Assembly (NCBI RefSeq): GCF_021044885.1
Contig: NZ_JAJNOD010000004.1
Location: forward strand, 62,001-126,000
Source: Microbacterium nymphoidis
Lineage (GTDB): Bacteria > Actinomycetota > Actinomycetes > Actinomycetales > Microbacteriaceae
DNA: 64,000 nt
Direction: 5' to 3'
In this document: positions 61,787 to 64,000 of the stretch, one piece after another
Position numbering within the stretch: position 1 is the first letter of the stretch
How the letters are laid out: each line of letters starts with the position of its first letter
Notes under the pieces: model-generated
Told to the model about the DNA's origin: nothing
Seen by the model: only the letters and a program-made list of their open reading frames with translations
Databases searched by the model: none
Made by a program: the position numbers and the translations under genes

Positions 61787-62272
61787 ATGGCGCGAACCCG
61801 GCTCCTGGTGAGCGCATGCCTCGCCGGTGAGGCATGCCGCTACGACTGCCGTGCGAAGCCCGATGCCGCTGCGGTTGCGGCCGTGCGCGCGGGGGAAGCG
61901 ATCGCGCTGTGCGCGGAGCAGCTCGGTGGGTTGCCGACGCCACGACCCGCTGCCGAGATCGTGGGCGGCGATGGCCACGACGTCCTCGCCGGCACGGCGG
62001 CCGTCGTCACGATCGAGGGGGAGGACTGCACTGACGCCTTCGTGCGCGGCGCGCACATCGTCGCCGAACGTGCGGTTGCTGCCGGGGTGACCCGTGCGGT
62101 GCTCCAGGCACGCAGCCCCTCGTGCGGGGCGGGCACCATCTACGACGGGACGCACGCTGGCAAGCTCGTGCCCGGGGATGGGGTACTGGCCGCGCTGTTG
62201 CGTTCGCGGGGGATCGCGGTGACGTCTGTGCGCGGGACCAGCCCGGAGAGCAGCGCGTCCGCGCCCGTGTGA
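61787..62272 (+). CDS. DUF523-family protein
   Basis: A 161-residue protein with the DUF523 pattern: VSACLAGEACRYDCRAKPD near the N-terminus, LCAEQLGGLPTPRPAAEI, and ARSPSCGAGTIYDGTHAGKLVPGDGVLAALLR. Conserved Cys residues suggest a metal or Fe-S site. DUF523 proteins are linked in some bacteria to 2-thiouracil degradation, but that role cannot be assumed here. ATCGGAGG precedes ATG 61787. Confidence 0.9.
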   Translation: MARTRLLVSACLAGEACRYDCRAKPDAAAVAAVRAGEAIALCAEQLGGLPTPRPAAEIVGGDGHDVLAGTAAVVTIEGEDCTDAFVRGAHIVAERAVAAGVTRAVLQARSPSCGAGTIYDGTHAGKLVPGDGVLAALLRSRGIAVTSVRGTSPESSASAPV

Positions 62273-62400
62273 TCCAGGTTTGATCCGAGCCGGTCCGTAC
62301 TGGTGCATTCCCGGCAAGTCGCCGAGAAGGCGCCGCTGATCCGCCGCGAAGCACCCTGACGGGTGCAGAATGCGCCGAAATCATGCTCTACGCTCAGGCC

Positions 62401-63204
62401 ATGGAGTTCGACTTACCCCTGTCCCCAGATCTCATCGCCGTCTTCCTGGCCCTGTTTCTGCTCGAGGTGGTGCTCGGTGTCGACAATGTGATCTTCATCT
62501 CCATCCTCGCGGGCAAGCTGCCGCAACATCAGCAGGCACGGGCGCGCAAGCTCGGTCTCACCCTCGCCATGCTGATGCGCATCGTGCTCATCTTCTTCGC
62601 GGGCTGGATCATCACGCTCACCAACGATCTGTTCCACATCGGCACCCTCGGCTTCTCCGTGAAGGACCTGATCCTGATCGCGGGTGGACTCTTCCTGCTG
62701 TTCAAAGCGGTGCAGGAGATCCATCACAAGCTGGAGGGCGATGACACCGAGGTCCACGGACCCGGCGTCGTGGCGACCACCTTCGGCGCCGTCATCGTCC
62801 AGATCCTCGCGCTCGACCTGGTGTTCTCGCTGGACTCGGTCATCACCGCCGTCGGGATGACCGCGAACATGATCGTCATCATCGCCGCGGTGCTCATCTC
62901 GTTCACGATCATGCTGTTCGCGTCCGGCGCCATCTTCGCGTTCGTGAACCGTCATCCCACGGTGAAGATGCTGGCTCTGTCGTTCCTCCTGCTGATCGCG
63001 GTGTTCCTGATCGCCGAGGGATTCGGCATCAAGATCGACAAGGCGCTGATCTACGGTCCGATGGCCTTCGCCATCCTGGTGGAGACGCTGAACCTCGCCG
63101 CGCGAGCCCGTTCCGACAAGCGCCGGGCGGCGAGGGCCGAACACGGGGATGACGCCGGTGGACGCTCCAGCCTGGAGGCGGCGCCGGACGGCGCCACCTC
63201 CTGA
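62401..63204 (+). CDS. TerC-family integral membrane protein
   Basis: A 267-residue TerC/YgdQ-like protein with about seven helices. It has the family's acidic membrane motifs LFLLEVVLGVDNVIFISILAGKLP and LDLVFSLDSVITAVGMTANMIVIIAAVLI. Members are implicated in manganese or calcium export and in metalating secreted enzymes; several lie near tellurite-resistance genes, but none is present here. ATG 62401 is chosen over 62383 because TACGCT ends exactly 6 bases before it (leaderless). Confidence 0.9.
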   Translation: MEFDLPLSPDLIAVFLALFLLEVVLGVDNVIFISILAGKLPQHQQARARKLGLTLAMLMRIVLIFFAGWIITLTNDLFHIGTLGFSVKDLILIAGGLFLLFKAVQEIHHKLEGDDTEVHGPGVVATTFGAVIVQILALDLVFSLDSVITAVGMTANMIVIIAAVLISFTIMLFASGAIFAFVNRHPTVKMLALSFLLLIAVFLIAEGFGIKIDKALIYGPMAFAILVETLNLAARARSDKRRAARAEHGDDAGGRSSLEAAPDGATS

Positions 63205-63214
63205 CCGAGTCGCT

Positions 63215-63255
63215 GAGGCGACCGCCCGCGCCGGCGTGGCTCGGGCGGTCGCCTC
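63215..63255. terminator. Bidirectional terminator between TerC and FAD monooxygenase genes
   Basis: GAGGCGACCGCCCG (63215-63228) pairs perfectly with 63242-63255 around a 13-base loop, directly adjoining the stop codon of the convergent minus-strand gene. Confidence 0.8.
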
Positions 63256-64000
63256 TTACCGTCTGCGCGGGTGTCCATCCGGTGAGGGCGCCGGCTCATC
63301 GGCGACCACGTAGTTGTACAGGTCGTTGTTGCGCGTGTCGGTCATCGCGCCACGCAGGAACACCGGCAGCATCGCATCGCGCAGCCATCGCGTGAGCCGG
63401 GTGCGCGGAACGCGCTTGTTGCGGTTGATGGACGCCGCGTACGCGACGACCTTCTCGGCGCGCGGCTGACGACGCTGCTGGTAGCGCGCGAACGCATCCG
63501 GGAACCCACCCGTGCGGAGGCACTGCGCGAGGGTCGCGGCGTCCTCGAGGGCCAATGAGGCTCCCTGCCCCGCGCTCGGCGACGTGGCGTGGACGGCATC
63601 GCCGAGTGCCACCACCCGGCCACGGTGCCAGGAGGGCACGTGCGTCAGCTCGTAGACGCCGTATGCGCCGACCGCTCCGACGACGCCGTCGAGGATTTGC
63701 GGCACGGGGTACGGGTCGTTTCGATGGGCATCGCGCAATTCGGCCAGGATCTCGTCGCGCGGCCAGGTGCGCAGCGCTTCGCGGTCGATCTCCTCGTGCG
63801 TGGGGTTGGCGAACCAGTACACGGTGGCGTCCTCGCGTACGAGGTATCCGAAGAAGCCGTGCTCGCCGAACACCATCGTCTGCGCGTCCGGGGTGGGCTG
63901 CAGCCCCTCCACCCGCGCGAACCCGCCGACGCTGAGGAGTCCCGCATAGCGTGGCTCCGGGGCGTGCGGATCGATCCAGCGCCGCGTCACCGAGCCGACG
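63256..64000 (-). CDS. FAD-dependent monooxygenase, 5' part outside the window
   Basis: The frame is still open at the window edge, where the codons read VGSVTRRW, a form of the GADG-x-x-S-x-x-R motif of flavoprotein monooxygenases, so roughly the N-terminal 150 residues including the FAD-binding GxGxxG lie beyond 64000. The visible ~248 residues include the second FAD motif GRVVALGDAVHATSPSAGQGASLALEDAATLAQCLR and the C-terminal helix region. Class A (PHBH-like) hydroxylase or zeaxanthin-epoxidase-like; substrate unknown. Confidence 0.88.
   Translation of the reverse strand, partial: VGSVTRRWIDPHAPEPRYAGLLSVGGFARVEGLQPTPDAQTMVFGEHGFFGYLVREDATVYWFANPTHEEIDREALRTWPRDEILAELRDAHRNDPYPVPQILDGVVGAVGAYGVYELTHVPSWHRGRVVALGDAVHATSPSAGQGASLALEDAATLAQCLRTGGFPDAFARYQQRRQPRAEKVVAYAASINRNKRVPRTRLTRWLRDAMLPVFLRGAMTDTRNNDLYNYVVADEPAPSPDGHPRRR

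Overview
This 64 kb window comes from the chromosome of a high-GC actinobacterium, most likely Microbacterium or a close relative in Microbacteriaceae. The evidence is a GC-rich sequence with strong third-position GC, an Lsr2 nucleoid protein, a class Ib nrdHIEF ribonucleotide reductase operon, and a block ordered mscL - FmdB/Ruc-type zinc ribbon - 5-formyl-THF cyclo-ligase / galU - N-acetyltransferase - coiled-coil membrane protein that recalls the mycobacterial mscL-galU-rimJ neighbourhood. I see no phage, transposon, CRISPR array or obvious genomic island. It reads as ordinary chromosome, rich in small regulator/target modules.

Layout: (0-6 kb) end of an HNH nuclease gene, a MarR/EamA efflux pair with a double operator, a formylglycine-generating enzyme, tRNA-Arg(CCT), an ammonium transporter behind a textbook GlnR box, and Lsr2. 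(6-12 kb) a GAF-LuxR regulator, an alkyltransferase homologue whose catalytic Cys is Val, and a 1240-residue SF1 helicase-like protein whose catalytic motifs look degenerate. (12-16 kb) the mscL-galU-membrane protein block, ending in a 19-bp tandem repeat. (16-34 kb) tRNA-Ala(CGC) and many regulator/transporter or regulator/enzyme pairs (MarR-SDR, PadR-ABC exporter, LysR/MFS, TetR-hydrolase, ArsR-SulP, TetR/MFS), most with a visible palindromic operator. (34-42 kb) histidine utilisation: an IclR regulator divergent from hutHUI, with hutG 2 kb away as a separate unit, interrupted by an aldo/keto reductase-MerR operon and a SixA phosphatase. (42-48 kb) a LacI-controlled sugar ABC importer with a glycogen-debranching-type glycosidase. 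(48-56 kb) thyA-folA, DUF445, a CsoR-family regulator, DUF1992, an acyl-CoA dehydrogenase, a quinone oxidoreductase and an MFS protein. (56-60 kb) nrdHIEF. (60-64 kb) a membrane protein, a VOC protein, DUF523, TerC and the 3' part of an FAD monooxygenase gene.

A recurring theme is leaderless transcription. At least a dozen genes have a TANNNT -10 hexamer ending exactly 6 bases before the start codon and no Shine-Dalgarno sequence, and this fixes several start codons. Regulatory logic is unusually legible: nitrogen control of amt by GlnR, a shared 18-bp palindrome at the IclR gene and upstream of hutG, a MerR-type 19-bp-spacer promoter, and an NrdR-like box before nrdH. A family of related hairpins (39.1, 41.1 and 53.5 kb) sits at gene 3' ends, including the ends of both hut units.
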